DNA from: Nymphaea colorata
Lineage: Eukaryota > Streptophyta > Magnoliopsida > Nymphaeales > Nymphaeaceae
DNA: 64,000 nucleotides
Assembly: GCF_008831285.2 (NCBI RefSeq)
Contig: NC_045144.1
Span: 16,047,858-16,111,857 of the forward strand
Reading direction: 5' to 3'
Under the pieces are notes generated by a model. That model was not told the origin of the DNA. It worked only from the letters and a program-made list of their open reading frames with translations, and searched no databases. A program made the translations under genes and the position numbers. This document shows, piece after piece, positions 12,390 to 22,891 of this stretch. Within the stretch, counting starts at the first letter, position 1; each line of letters opens with the position of its first letter.

Positions 12390-12602
12390 AGCCACCCATT
12401 TAGGAAATGGGTAAAACATGAAATTATGGACAAAAGAGCAACTCATGCAGGTAAAGGGGTTAAACTTGCAATGCAAGCCAAAGCAACCCATTCACGGGGG
12501 TTAAACATGAATTTGACATCGGCAAACCCGTGCAGTTGAGGGGTTAAACATGCAACATAAACTCAAAAAACTCATTCAGGTAAATGGGTTAAGCCTGAAG
12601 CA
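12390..12602 (+). repeat. GGGGTTAAAC repeats next to the LTR (copy 2)
   Basis: This is the second copy of the irregular CAGGTAA/GGGTTAAAC array, identical to 800-1012 within a base or two. It lies 90 bases before the LTR2 start. Confidence 0.65.
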
Positions 12603-13546
12603 TGATTCCAAAAATGTTTCGTTTGAAAAACTCAGGGTGATAATGTTTGTCACTAAGCATGGCTAGTGCCGGCTTAGTAACAAAGAGAGACACCTGTTAT
12701 CACCCCAAATTTTTTCAAAAATACTATATTCAGATTTAATCCTAGACCCAAAACAAATTTGCAACTATTCGATCTAAAATGAATTTTTAAACTCATGTTT
12801 AAATCCAAATCAAACATTTCAAACTCAAAATCCAAAATCAAGTTCAAAACGACAAAGTTTGGTACTGTGAGCGTTGCTCACATGCACAAACCTCTCCACT
12901 ATTTTATGCTTTGTCATCGTACCAAAATATGTTTTTGAAACTTAAAACACATCGGTGGCTAATTGAACCAAATCTGGATTCAAAAAGGAGCCCAAAGTAG
13001 CCCAAAATAGAACAAAAACTTTTCTTTTACACATTTTAAATTAAAAAAAAAAGTTTTATGCTTCTTATATAAACAACAATTTTTAATTTACTTTATTAGA
13101 TTTTATTTGATTATATATATTTTTTTAAAAATTAGTATTTGAGCACTGCGCGTGCACAATCGCCTTGCCCGATTGCACGGGCTCGCGTGCGATCCCACGT
13201 CACGCGACAACGTATTGTGCTGTCCCGCATGACCGCACGCGTATGTCATCGTCACAACGCGCGACTGCATGTGCCATGCATGGGAGTACGCCCTCAAGCG
13301 CAAAAATGCGTTGCATGCATTGCCAAACTCATTTTCCTTTAAAATTGACCGTTAAGGGTGATTTTGAGCATTTTAAGTGGGGATTAGTGTGCCTACCTTC
13401 AAAAATGAATTTTCAGGTTAATGGTCAATCATACTCATTTTAAATTCATTTCTTTTTCAAAATAATTCAAAATTATTTGAAATTTGCATGAAAATCTTGT
13501 TAAATTCAAAAAAATTCAAATTTTGAGTTTTGGCTCCAAAACTCCC

Positions 13547-13553
13547 TATAAAT
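13547..13553 (+). promoter_or_regulatory. TATA box of LTR2 (plus copy)
   Basis: CTCCCTATAAATTCCCC surrounds TATAAAT. The minus-strand LTR2 has the mirror-image TATAAATACCCC at 18492-18481, so the site is conserved. Confidence 0.55.
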
Positions 13554-14679
13554 TCCCCACAATCCTTCCTCTTGAGCAAGGAGTCATCCATAGAGGAACC
13601 TCTTGTGCTTCCTCACTTCAAATTCCAAATTTTCCTTTGCTCTATCTTTCCAAATCTCTCTTTTTCTCCAACTTTGGGAGCAAGCTTTATCAAGCTACAA
13701 TTCTTCAAAGGTGCACAAAGTGATTTCTTGGTGGTTCATCATTTTGGAGCTTCATCTTAGGCAAATCTAAGATCATTCAAAAGAGAAGACTCATTTCCAT
13801 TATTATTCATATTCAAAGTATGTAATCTTCCTCTCATTTTCATCTATTTCATCTTTTCCTCTTGACACCTCCCCATGGCCGTGCAAGAAAGCTCAAATGA
13901 TTTCTTATCCAGAATCGAGAGCTATATCTTGAGTATACTGGGAGTATGAGCATGACGGAATAAATTTCATTTCTTCATTTATCTCCAAAAGTATGCTGGA
14001 TATATTGTCTCCATTCATCATTCATGCTTGGAATGATGCTCATGCATCATATTCTAATCTTTACTTAATCAATGAGCAAATGCACGGTGAAAATGAGTGC
14101 TTGGGGTTGGGATTTCTTCATTCTTGTGTTGATTTTAGAGCATGTGACTTATCCAACCTAGAAAAGTCCTTCACGAATTTGTCAGGAATTCTCCCAATGA
14201 GTGCTTTGTCATTCCCCATTTCATGTATTTTTTATTTTCTTCTATACCCAATGATGGGAGAAATCAATTTTCTTGTAATAGTTGTGTTTTCTATTCACAC
14301 ACAAAAATATTTATGATTATATTTTTCAAAAGATTTTTAAAACCAAATACCCTCTTTAATGCGGGCTTGGAGACTTAAACTTAGGTTCTTGCGTGAGCCC
14401 AAGTTTCCCTCCGGCCTATATCGAAAATTAAAGTTTGCTATTTTCAAGTCATTTCTTGATTTTCATATCATGAAAATGTATGCGTATATACATGTCGTAT
14501 ATGTATGTGTGCACATGAATATCGTTCTTTGTCTTTCTTTTTTTATGATTTAACATACTTTTACAAACTCTCGTATACATATATGAATATATATACATAT
14601 ATTCCATTTTTATATCTCTCTCTTTCTAAAATGATATTCTCTTCTCTATTTGATTTAAAACTCATTTTCACAAAGTTTC

Positions 14680-14680
<1 letters not shown>

Positions 14681-14717
<37 letters not shown>
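14681..14717. repeat. (TA)n microsatellite in LTR2
   Basis: An uninterrupted TA run. The equivalent position of the inverted LTR2 (16663-16714) also carries a TA run of different length. Confidence 0.9.
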
Positions 14718-14721
<4 letters not shown>

Positions 14722-16661
14722 TTTTATTTCTTTAAAATCTTTGATTTTATGATTTTCAAGACATCTTTCTCTCTCTTATATATATCTCTCTATGAAAGTC
14801 TTTCATCTTTTTCATTCTTTTTATATTTTTCTCTTATCATTTAGAATTTTAATTTTTCCTTTGCCGACTACACTAAGACCAAAACTCAAAGTAATGACCC
14901 AATATTGAATCATGTGTGAGGGTCTACAACCTCATTCCATTTTCAAAAAACTTATCTCTTTCACCTAAAATATTTATTACAAAAATCTTAGATGTGTGTG
15001 ATGATAGGAATGATTTTCTTTTCTAATCATATAGGATCAATGCATTCATGTGTTCACATTCACTTAATATCACTTACGAACACAAGCACAACTCTAAAGA
15101 ACTTAAGCGAGATGAGATAGAGCTCTAATTAGGTGGTAACCAAATTAGAACAAAATTTCAAACCTACTTAAAGTCTTGAGAAAACACTAAAATGACTTCA
15201 AAATTATTTTCCAAGCTTTCCAAATGATGTTTATAAAGATTTCCCAATTATAGTTTTCTCCAAAATGTTTCACATTCTCAAATAATTCTTCAAGAATCTT
15301 TTCAAAAGTTGGAAACATCAAACTTTCAACATTTTCTCAAACACAACGCTGCATATAAAATGAAAAAGATGTTTAAGCAAAAAAAATGAAATGCGTCAAT
15401 AATAAACATAGTCCTTCGATTGATTACCCCTGGTGAAGGCGTCGGGAACGGTCGATCCTTGTACCGACAGGCGAGTCCATTTTTCTTTCATTGTCAAAAC
15501 AAAAAATCATTTTTCTGGAGCACTCCAAAAACCAATAAATTTTTTGGGATGTTGTTTGCATCCCCAAAATTTTTGGTTTTTAGAGTGCTCCAAAAAAATG
15601 AGATTTTTATTTGAAAATAAAAGAGAAAGGGACTCGCCCGTCGGTATGAGGATCAACCGTTCCCGGTGCATTTACTGGGGGTAATCTATCCGAGGGCTAT
15701 GTTTATTATTGATGCATTTCATTTTGGCTTAAACATCTTTTCTATATGCAGTGTAGAAGAATATTAGAAGTTTGATGTTTCAAATTTTTGAAAAGGTTCT
15801 TCAACAATTGCTTGAGAATGTGAAACATTTTGATGAAAACTAGAGTTGAAAAATCTTTTCAATATTATTTGAAAAGCTTGAGGAATCACTTTGAAGTTAT
15901 TTTAGTGTTCTCTTAAGACTTTAAGTAGGCTTGAGATTTTGCTCTAATTCGGTTACCACCTAGTTAGAGCTCCATCTCATCTTGCTTAAATTCTTTTAGA
16001 GATGTGTTTGTGCTCATTTGTGATATTGAGTGGAAGTGAATGCATGGATGCATTAATCCTAAGATGAATGGAAGAAAAATGACTCATTCCTTCCACAACA
16101 TTCATCTGAGGCATTCCTACCATAACATACATCTAAGATTTTTATTTTTATAGTTATCATATATAAGAAAGAAAAGTTTTTGAAAATGGATTGGGATTGT
16201 AGACCATCAAGCATGAATCCAATATTAGGTCATTACTTGAGTTGTGGTCTCAATGAAGTCGGTAAATAAAAATGATCTTGAAGAAGAAAAATGTCTAAAA
16301 GAATGCAAAAGATGAGATATTTGATTGTAAGAAAAATTAGAGAAGGAGAAAGAGAAAGAGATCTTGAATCACAAAATCAAAGATTTAAAAGGAAGAAGAT
16401 ATGCATTTGTACACATACACATATACATATATATGTATATCTATATACATATAGATACATATATGTAAGTTTATGTAAATGAGGTTTGAATTTGAGTAGA
16501 GAAAGACAATGAAACTTTTAAAAGAAAGAGAGAAAGAGAGGGTGGTAGAAAAGATGCATGTACATGTGTATATACTATCACATATACACATATATGGAAG
16601 ATTGTAAAAACTTTATTGATTTGAATAAAGAGAAAGATTTTAGATGAAAAGAAATGGAGAA

Positions 16662-16662
<1 letters not shown>

Positions 16663-16714
<52 letters not shown>
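16663..16714. repeat. (TA)n microsatellite in minus-strand LTR2
   Basis: About 26 uninterrupted TA units, the counterpart of the TA run at 14681 in the plus-strand LTR2. Confidence 0.9.
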
Positions 16715-16716
<2 letters not shown>

Positions 16717-17381
16717 AAATTTGTAGATGAAAGCATTTGACTTGAAAGGAGGAAAAGATTCTAGAGAGAGAAAGTAAGAGATTCATATATATATATGCAT
16801 TCATATTGATACAAAATTTCAAAAGAGATATGTAAACATAGAGAGAGAATGATAAAGAGAATCATCATGTGCACATATATGTATATAACATGTATATACA
16901 TGTATGTCTTCATGAGTTTAAAGGTAAGTTAAATCATGCGACTTCAAGTTTGATATAGGCCGGAGGGGTGCTTGGACTCACACAAGAACCTAAGCTAAGT
17001 CTCCAAAGCCATATTAGAAATGAATCTTTTGAAAATATTTTCGAAAACATAAAACATAGTTATTTCATTACTTGCAAGGGAATATGTTTCTTCCACCGTT
17101 GAGTATGAAAGAAACTCAAACCATACGATAGGGTACTCGCTAGGGTTCCTAATCGGTCAATTAAAAGGAAACTAACGCGAAATGATATGAAAATGCACTT
17201 TAACATGTACAAATTCGTGAAGGTTCTTCCCGGGTTGGACAAACCCCAACCTCAAAAATTAATCAACATAATAATAAAGAGAGAATCTCAAACCATACTG
17301 TCATTCTCACCGTGCATTCACATATAAATGAAAAATTAAGCAAGCATGCATTGATAGCATATAGACAATATTCAAGGAACG

Positions 17382-17390
<9 letters not shown>

Positions 17391-17413
<23 letters not shown>

Positions 17414-17414
17414 C
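17391..17414. repeat. (GA)n microsatellite
   Basis: An uninterrupted GA run within the LTR2 body, flanked by further purine-rich sequence to about 17470. Confidence 0.85.
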
Positions 17415-17510
17415 GTGCATGATGGGGGGAGAAAGAGAGAGAACTTGATGGAGTGAGGGAGAAAAAAAGCATGATGTAAATAGAGATAGAATATGAGGTA
17501 ACTATGAAAT

Positions 17511-18205
17511 GATATACCATTTTATCTTTTCATGCTCCCGGTGCACTCAAGCATAGCCTGTTTTCTCTAAAATAAAGATTGAGTGCTATTTCCTTTGGCA
17601 ATGAGAGATGAATATGAGAAGAAAATAAAGACAATGTCATATTTAATAAAATAGGAAACATGATTTATGTTTGAAATGAAAGATCATCTCATCTTTCCAT
17701 GCTCCCGGAGCACTTGAGTATAGCCTCTTGTCTCTAAAACAGAGATTGAATGCTATCTCATTTGGCCATGAGGAGATAAAGATGAGAAGAATATGAAAAA
17801 TGAAAGACAATGCCATATTTAATAAAATAGAAAGCATGATTTAAGCTTGAAATGAAAGATCATCTCATCTTTCCACGCTCCCAGTGCACTTGAGCATAGC
17901 CTCTTGTCTCTAAAATAAAGATTGAGTGCTATCTTTTTTGGCAATGGGGAGATGAAGATGAGAAGAAAATAAAGACAATAGCAATCAAACTATATTCAAG
18001 AAAAAGAAATGACAATAATAACAAGAACATATTAATGAAGAGAAAGAACAATAACAACAACACTATCATCAAGAAAAGAAAGAACATGATTTAATAATGG
18101 AATGAAATATCATCTCATCTTCTTATGCTCCCGGTGCACTCGAGCATATCCTCTTATCTCTAAAATAGAGATTGAATGCTATCTCCTTTGGCCATGGGGA
18201 GAGGA
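17511..18205 (-). repeat. Four tandem 170-250-bp units inside LTR2
   Basis: The core CATCTCATCTTTCCATGCTC followed by a CCGGTGCACT-like box and a GATTGARTGCTATCT box recurs with cores at about 17531, 17698, 17877 and 18126. Spacing is about 167, 179 and 249 bases; the last unit is expanded by an AAC/AAG-rich filler at 17975-18080. The plus-strand LTR2 copies carry only about one related unit, so copy number varies within the family. Confidence 0.75.
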
Positions 18206-18485
18206 AGAAGAGAGGAAAATGAAGAAAGAAAAGATGAGATATTGATTACATACCTCTAGTGAGAATAGCTTTTGGAAAAATAAACACCATAGATTGAAGA
18301 TCCCCTTTAGTGAAGCTCCAAGATAATGCCTCCAAGAGGGTTGTGGCTTGCTCCCAATTGGAGAGGAATGGAAAGAGGAAGAGGCAGAGAGAGAGAGCTC
18401 AAGAGAAACTCTAATTCTTCAAGTGAGAATACATTAGAGTTTCTCTCAACGACCAATCTTGCCCAAGAGGGGGGCAGTGAGGGGT

Positions 18486-18492
18486 ATTTATA
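18486..18492 (-). promoter_or_regulatory. TATA box of the minus-strand LTR2
   Basis: TATAAAT on the minus strand, in the same context as the plus-strand LTR2 box. The tandem repeats at 18530-19025 lie upstream of it, that is in U3. Confidence 0.5.
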
Positions 18493-18529
18493 GAGGATTT
18501 TGGAACCAAAACCCAAAATTTGATTTTTT

Positions 18530-19025
18530 TTTTGTAAAAGACCAAATCGACCTCTAAAAGAAGGTTTTTTGTCAAAAAGAATGGCAAATGGGTCTTGTTT
18601 ACAAAAGAAAACCAAAATCACCGTCTAAAAGGAGGTTCTTTGTAAAAAAGGAGTGATAAATGGGTCTTGTTTACCAAAAAGATCAAAATCGCCCATTAAA
18701 AGGAGGTTCTTTGTAAAAAATGGGGGGCAAATGGGACGTGTTTACTAAAAAGATCAAAATCGCCCTCTAAAAGGAGTTTCTTTGTAAAAAAAAAGAGGGG
18801 TAAATAGGTCTTGTCCACCAAAAAGACCAAAATCACCCTCTAAAAGAAGGTTTTTTGTAAAAAAAAAGGGGCAAATGAGTTTTCTTTACCAAAAAGACCA
18901 AAATCGCCCTCTAGAAGGATGTTCTTTATAAAAAAAAAGGGGCAAATGAGTCTTGTTTACCAAAAGATCAAAATCGCCATCTAAAAAGAGTTTCTTTGTA
19001 AAAAAAGAGGGACAAATGAGTCTCA
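18530..19025 (-). repeat. U3 minisatellite: about seven 70-bp units
   Basis: Each unit on the plus strand reads roughly AAAGATCAAAATCGCCCTCT, then AAAAGGAGGTTCTTTGTAAA, a poly-A/G patch and a TCTTGTTTACC box. Units begin at about 18535, 18608, 18680, 18752, 18825, 18896 and 18968. One further unit is preserved in the LTR2 stub at 22656-22715. The array lies between the LTR start and the TATA box, where LTR enhancers sit. A regulatory role is only an inference. Confidence 0.8.
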
Positions 19026-19169
19026 AATGCTTGATTTGGATTTGAACTTGGGTTTTTGGATTTAATTTGGATTTGGACTGTGGCTTCAGACCAATTTAGA
19101 TCCAAAAATTGAGTTTTGTGTTTTTAATAAAAGTAGACATTCTTTTTGAAAAAATTTGGGGTGATTACA

Positions 19170-19186
19170 GATGCCCCTCTTTATTA
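19170..19186 (-). promoter_or_regulatory. Polypurine tract of the minus-strand element
   Basis: On the minus strand TAATAAAGAGGGGCATC lies directly before the LTR start at 19169, matching the nested element's PPT at 5572-5588. Confidence 0.75.
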
Positions 19187-19605
19187 CTGAGCCGGTGCTA
19201 ACCATGCTTAGTGACAAAGATAAGCGCCACAAATTTTCCAAACAAAACATTTTTGGAGAGATGTTTCAGGCTTAACCCCTTACCTGAATGGGTGGTTTGA
19301 GCTTATATTGCAGGTTTAACTCCTTGCCTGCATGGGTTTGCCAATATTGAATTCAGGTTTAACCCCCCTGAAATGGGTTGCCTTAGCTTGCATTGTAGGT
19401 TTTACCGCTTACCTACGTGGGTTGCTCTCAGGTGGCAGGTTTATCCCTTTACCTGCATGGGTCCCCCTTGAATAATAATAAAAAAATGCCCCAATGTAAT
19501 ACTCATGTTTCACAACTGAGAATAATATAGATTGAATGGTAGAATGGTAGTTTAGATGTGAAAACATAAATATTTGTTATTGATTGAAAAGTGAATACAA
19601 AAGAA
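19187..19605 (-). mobile_element. 3' non-coding interior of the minus-strand element, with GGGTTAAAC repeats
   Basis: It lies between the integrase stop and the PPT. At 19260-19470 about five repeats of the type ACCCATGCAGGTAAGGGGTTAAACCTG occur on the minus strand, the same array as at 800-1012 and 12390-12602. This shared tail links the coding Tat element with the non-coding unit as relatives. Confidence 0.7.
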
Positions 19606-20784
19606 CTAGGCATAGAATTTCTTGAGGTGAAGGGCATTAACAGGATCGACAGGTTCTACCCCATTAACATCGGTCAGTCGGTAGGAATTTCGGGGCAAGG
19701 CTTCTTTAACAACATATGGGCCTTCCCAGTTTGGTGCCCACTTACCATGCAGTCGTCCTCTGAGATATACCACCGATCGTAGGACCGAGTCATTCACTTT
19801 GAACTGTCTCTCAATAACTGGCTTTGCAAATTGTCTAGCGACCTTTTGACGATAAGCTTCAGCATGCGCAGCCGCTTTTAGCGTCTTTTCATCGAGCAAA
19901 TCAAACTGCATTAACATTTTCCGCTGATATTGATTTAGAGGAAGCTCTATAAGGGAAGCCAATTTCAAAGTGGGTTTCAACACATGTAATGGTAGGACTA
20001 CTTCTGTTCCATAGACTAACTTTGCTGGAGTAGCATTTGTTGGAGTTCTCATAGTGGTGCGATATGCTCATAGAGCGTTATGCATCTTTTCATGCCAGTC
20101 TCTTCCAGTTTCTACTGTCCGTTCCAAGATGTGGATCAGGATCTTATTGGTGGCCTCCGCTTGTCCATTACCTTAGGGGTAGTAGGGAGCTGAAAAATGA
20201 TGCATGATGCGGTATTTGCTGCATAGTTATCTCATCTTTTCATTTTTGAAATAAGTCTCGTTATCAGATACTATATCATGAAGGATTCCAAATCTGCAAA
20301 GAAGATTTTTATGAATGAAAGACACTACATAACGTCCTTCCACATTTCTGAGTGTGACGACTTCTAACTATTTGGTAAAATAGTCTGTTGCAGCAAGAAA
20401 ATACTTATGGCCATTAGAAGCTACGGGGGATATCGGTCCAACTACGTCAAATGCCCACATTGAAAATGGCCAACGAGATGCCACAGAATGTAGGTGAGAG
20501 GCTGGGGCATGGATCACTAGAGCATGTAGTTGACACTCATTGCATCTTTTGACGAATTGGTGACAATCTTTTTGCAAAGTAGGACAATAATATCCTGATC
20601 AAATTATTTGTTTGGTGAGGGTTTGGTAACCAACATAGCCTCCACAATCTCCTCGATGTGATTCTTCGATGATTTCCCTTGCTTCATCTTCATCAAGACA
20701 CTGAGAGTATTCAGTACTAAATCCATATCTGTATAGCACTCCTGCAAGAATAAAGTACCTTGCTTACATACGCTGAATTGCTTT
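19606..20784 (-). pseudogene. Tat-type integrase, minus strand
   Basis: DNA integration domain of pol. The order is RYGFSTEY and a degraded HHCC finger (CNECQ near 20530), then the core with SMWAFDVVGP, VSDN and GNGQAEATNK (the three DDE positions survive), then TPAKLVYGTEVVLPLH and the C-terminal NWEGPYVVKEALPRNSYRL...LHLKKFYA. It stays in one frame but has stops at 20764, 20599, 20368, 20227, 20173 and 20068 (lowest base of each codon). Several replace Trp or Gln codons seen in the plus-strand relative. The longest open piece is the 148-residue C-terminus at 19606-20052. Confidence 0.85.
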
Positions 20785-21732
20785 CTATTCATTTTTGGAC
20801 ATTTCGATCGGGAATTCTCCACTTTCAATGTACCTTTTGATGTCATGGTACCAAGGCGTATTCCCCTCTTGGATATGATAGACATGCGTTGTTGTTTCAA
20901 AAGCAGGGCGTTTCAATCTTCCAATCTCAAAAGAACGGATTGTTTCATTGGTTTGAAAGGTGATAGTGGACCCTAGGCTCGCGAGGCCATCCACAATTGG
21001 GTCACCTTCTCTCTTTATATGAGACAGTTGTACTTCTTCAAATTGATGGATTAAGGAGGTAGCGATCTCTTGATATGGCACCAACTTTTCGCCTTTAACT
21101 TGCCATTCTCCATTCACTTGGTTTATAATAAGTTGAGAGTCGCCGAAGGCATGCACTCTTTTCACTTGAAGACTCAATAAAGAACGAAGTCCTTGTATGA
21201 GAGCTTCATATTCAGCCATGTTATGGGTACATGGAAAATCAACTTTAAAAGAGTACGGGATCATTTCGTTTTTCGGAGTGATGAGCAAGATGCCTATGCC
21301 TGCTCCCATCACATTTTTGTACCCATCAAAGTATATCTTCCATATCGAAACTGTTTCCAATCTTAGTACATGTTCATGTACAAACTCATCATTTGTTCTG
21401 AGTTCTTCGTAGTGAGGGAAGTCTGCTAACTGATCCGCAATTGCTTGTCCTTTGATTGACTTTTGAGACACATATTCAAGATCATATTGCATCAACAGAA
21501 CTTGTCATTTGACGATACGCCCATTAAGGAATGGTTGTTCCAAGATGTACTTGAGAGGATTTAGCTTGGAGAGTATCTTGACCTCACAAGCTAATAAATA
21601 ATGTCTCAGCTTCTGATACATCCAAACCAATGCCAGACAAGTTTTCTTTATTGGAGAGTACTTTTTTTCGTACTAGACAAAAGTCTTGCTAATGTAATAG
21701 ATTGCATGCTCGATGCGACTTCCTTCCTCACA
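20785..21732 (-). pseudogene. RNase H region and second RNase H, minus strand
   Basis: It continues the same frame as RT and integrase. The first RNase H remnant reads EHAIYYISKTFV and KKTCLALVWMYQKLRHYLLA, with stops at 21733, 21673 and 21505. The second RNase H is open over 236 residues (20785-21495): YFDGYKNVMGAGIGILL, HNMAEYEALIQGLRSLL, FGDSQLIINQVNGEWQVKG and DGLASLGSTI. It ends at a stop at 20785. Having both RNase H domains places the element in the Tat group. Confidence 0.85.
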
Positions 21733-22655
21733 TTATGCCAAAAAGCCACCATATGCTGACTCATTCACTGTGATGTAAAACAACAATGGTCTACCCAACA
21801 CTGGTGGTTTTAGAATTAGCGGATTTAGGAGGTATTTCTTGATCCATTCGAATGAATGTTGGCATTCAAAACCCCATTCAAACTTGACGTCTTTCCTCAG
21901 CGGCTGGTTGAATGGTTCGCATCTCATGGCCATATTAGAAATGAATAGTCTGATGGATTGAATTCGTCCTTGCAAGTTTCGCAACTCATTGATATTGGTA
22001 GGTGGAGGCATATCGATAATGGCTTTAGCTTTGGTAAGATCCATCTCGATCCCCCTTTTACTGACCATGAAACCCAAAAGTTTGCTCGATTCAACCCCAA
22101 ACACACATTTTTGAGGATTCAAACGAAACTTGTACTGTAAGAGTCTCTCAAATACTTGGGTGAGAGTTTCAATGTGGTCTTCTCTCGCTTTAGATTTAAT
22201 CAATATGTCATCAATATATGCATTCATGATTTTGTGCATCTGATCATGGAAGATAGCGGCCATGGCTCTTTGATAAGTTGCTCCAGCATTTTTCAACCCA
22301 AACGGCATTACCGTATAATAGAAGGTGCCCCAAGGTGTAGTAAAAGCAGTCTTAGGTTGATCTTTGACTGCTAATTTGATTTTGTTATATCCCGAATATC
22401 TATCCATAAAAGAGAACATTGCATGTCCTGCGGTACTATCAACCAATAGATCGATGTTTGGAAGTGGATAATCATCTTTTGGTGTCGCTTTGTTCAGGTT
22501 TCGAAAGTCGATACATAATCTGACTTTACCACTTTTTTTGGAGACAACCACGATATTAGCCAACCACTCAAGGTAGTTAATGGCACGAATGAATTTTGCT
22601 CTTAGTAGGTCTTCTAATCTTTCTTTTACTGGTCCTTCTAGTTGAGGATTAGCTT
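21733..22655 (-). pseudogene. Tat-type reverse transcriptase, nearly complete, minus strand
   Basis: RT runs from NPQLEGPVKERLEDLLRA through EWLANIVVVSKKSGKVRLCI, DFRNLNKATPKDDYPLP, FSFMDRYSGYNKIKL, MPFGLKNAGATYQR and the catalytic AYIDDILIKSK to the thumb. The open frame extends to 22716 only because it reads into fused LTR2 sequence; true RT similarity begins near 22655. A TAA at 21733-21735 ends it where the plus-strand relative has CAA. Gag and protease are absent upstream. Confidence 0.88.
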
Positions 22656-22860
22656 GTCCAAAATCGCCCTCTAAAAAGAGTTTCTTTATAAAAAAGGAGG
22701 GGCAAATGAGTCTCAAATACTTGATTTGGATTTGAACTTGGGTTTTTGGATCTAATTTGGATTTAGACTGTGGCTTCGGACCAATTTAGATCCAAAAATT
22801 AGGTTTTGTGTTTTTAATAAAAGTGGACATTCTTTTTGAAAAAAATTTGAGGTGATTACA
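22656..22860 (-). mobile_element. LTR2 5' stub fused to RT, minus strand
   Basis: It is the first 205 bases of LTR2 on the minus strand, starting TGTAATCACC at 22860, very similar to 18968-19169. It keeps one unit of the 70-bp minisatellite (AAAATCGCCCTCTAAAAAGAG) and then passes directly into RT codons at about 22655. Confidence 0.8.
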
Positions 22861-22891
22861 GATGTGAACAAATGGAGACTGTGATGGGACC
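22861..22891 (+). promoter_or_regulatory. LTR tip and primer-binding site, copy 2 (plus strand)
   Basis: GATGTGAACA (22861-22870) resembles the LTR2 end GATGCAAACA. It is followed after two bases by TGGAGACTGTGATGGGACC (22873-22891), the same PBS type as at 10616. Orientation is therefore plus, opposite to the LTR2 stub ending at 22860. The shared GATG is also the start of the reversed PPT, giving a four-base overlap at the switch. Confidence 0.6.

Larger units (their letters stand above)
10614..12694 (+). mobile_element. Non-coding interior of a LARD-like non-autonomous element
   Basis: It is 2081 bases between the LTR2 end at 10613 and the LTR2 start at 12695. It starts with a PBS-like site and ends with PPT-like sequence but has no gag or pol similarity in any frame. 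Its first 400 bases (from CTCTTCTATTTAC at about 10659) match 23122 onward, the interior behind the other PBS. Its last 1104 bases are near-identical to 1-1104. The layout fits a large retrotransposon derivative mobilised by Tat-type relatives. Confidence 0.7.
12695..15552 (+). mobile_element. LTR2, right-hand copy (plus strand)
   Basis: It begins TGTTATCACCCCAAATTT and runs to TTTTTTGGGATG at 15552, where it meets the minus-strand LTR2. The expected terminal CAAACA is missing at the junction. A TATA box is at 13547. Its first 764 bases pair with 1105-1868 and its last 1.3 kb pair with 9414-10613 and, inverted, with 15553-17120. Compared with the minus-strand LTR2 (3617 bases) it lacks most units of the internal tandem repeats, which explains its shorter 2858 bases. 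No gene is supported inside it. Confidence 0.8.
15553..19169 (-). mobile_element. LTR2, minus strand, complete (3.6 kb)
   Basis: On the minus strand it starts TGTAATCACCCC at 19169 and ends GGGGATGCAAACA at 15553. It is longer than the plus LTR2 because it carries about seven 70-bp units and four 170-180-bp units of tandem repeats. The end at 15553 abuts the plus-strand LTR2 end, forming a large inverted repeat. Confidence 0.8.
15553..22860 (-). mobile_element. Minus-strand Tat-type element, 5'-deleted, with complete 3' LTR2
   Basis: Read on the minus strand, it consists of a 205-base LTR2 start (22860-22656), then RT entered directly without gag or protease, RNase H, second RNase H, integrase, a short 3' interior, PPT and a full LTR2 (19169-15553). 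The plan mirrors the nested plus-strand element at 1105-9413: an LTR start fused straight to RT. The two deletions have different endpoints, so they look independent or secondarily modified. Confidence 0.8.

Noticed and set aside
14505-14735. 76-codon open frame
   Set aside because: Reads through the TA microsatellite; low complexity.
17511-19025. CRISPR-like array
   Set aside because: Repeats are long, diverged and contiguous without unique spacers, and they lie inside an LTR of a plant retrotransposon.
22156-22374. Plus-strand frames opposite the minus-strand RT
   Set aside because: Antisense shadows of a well-supported RT frame.
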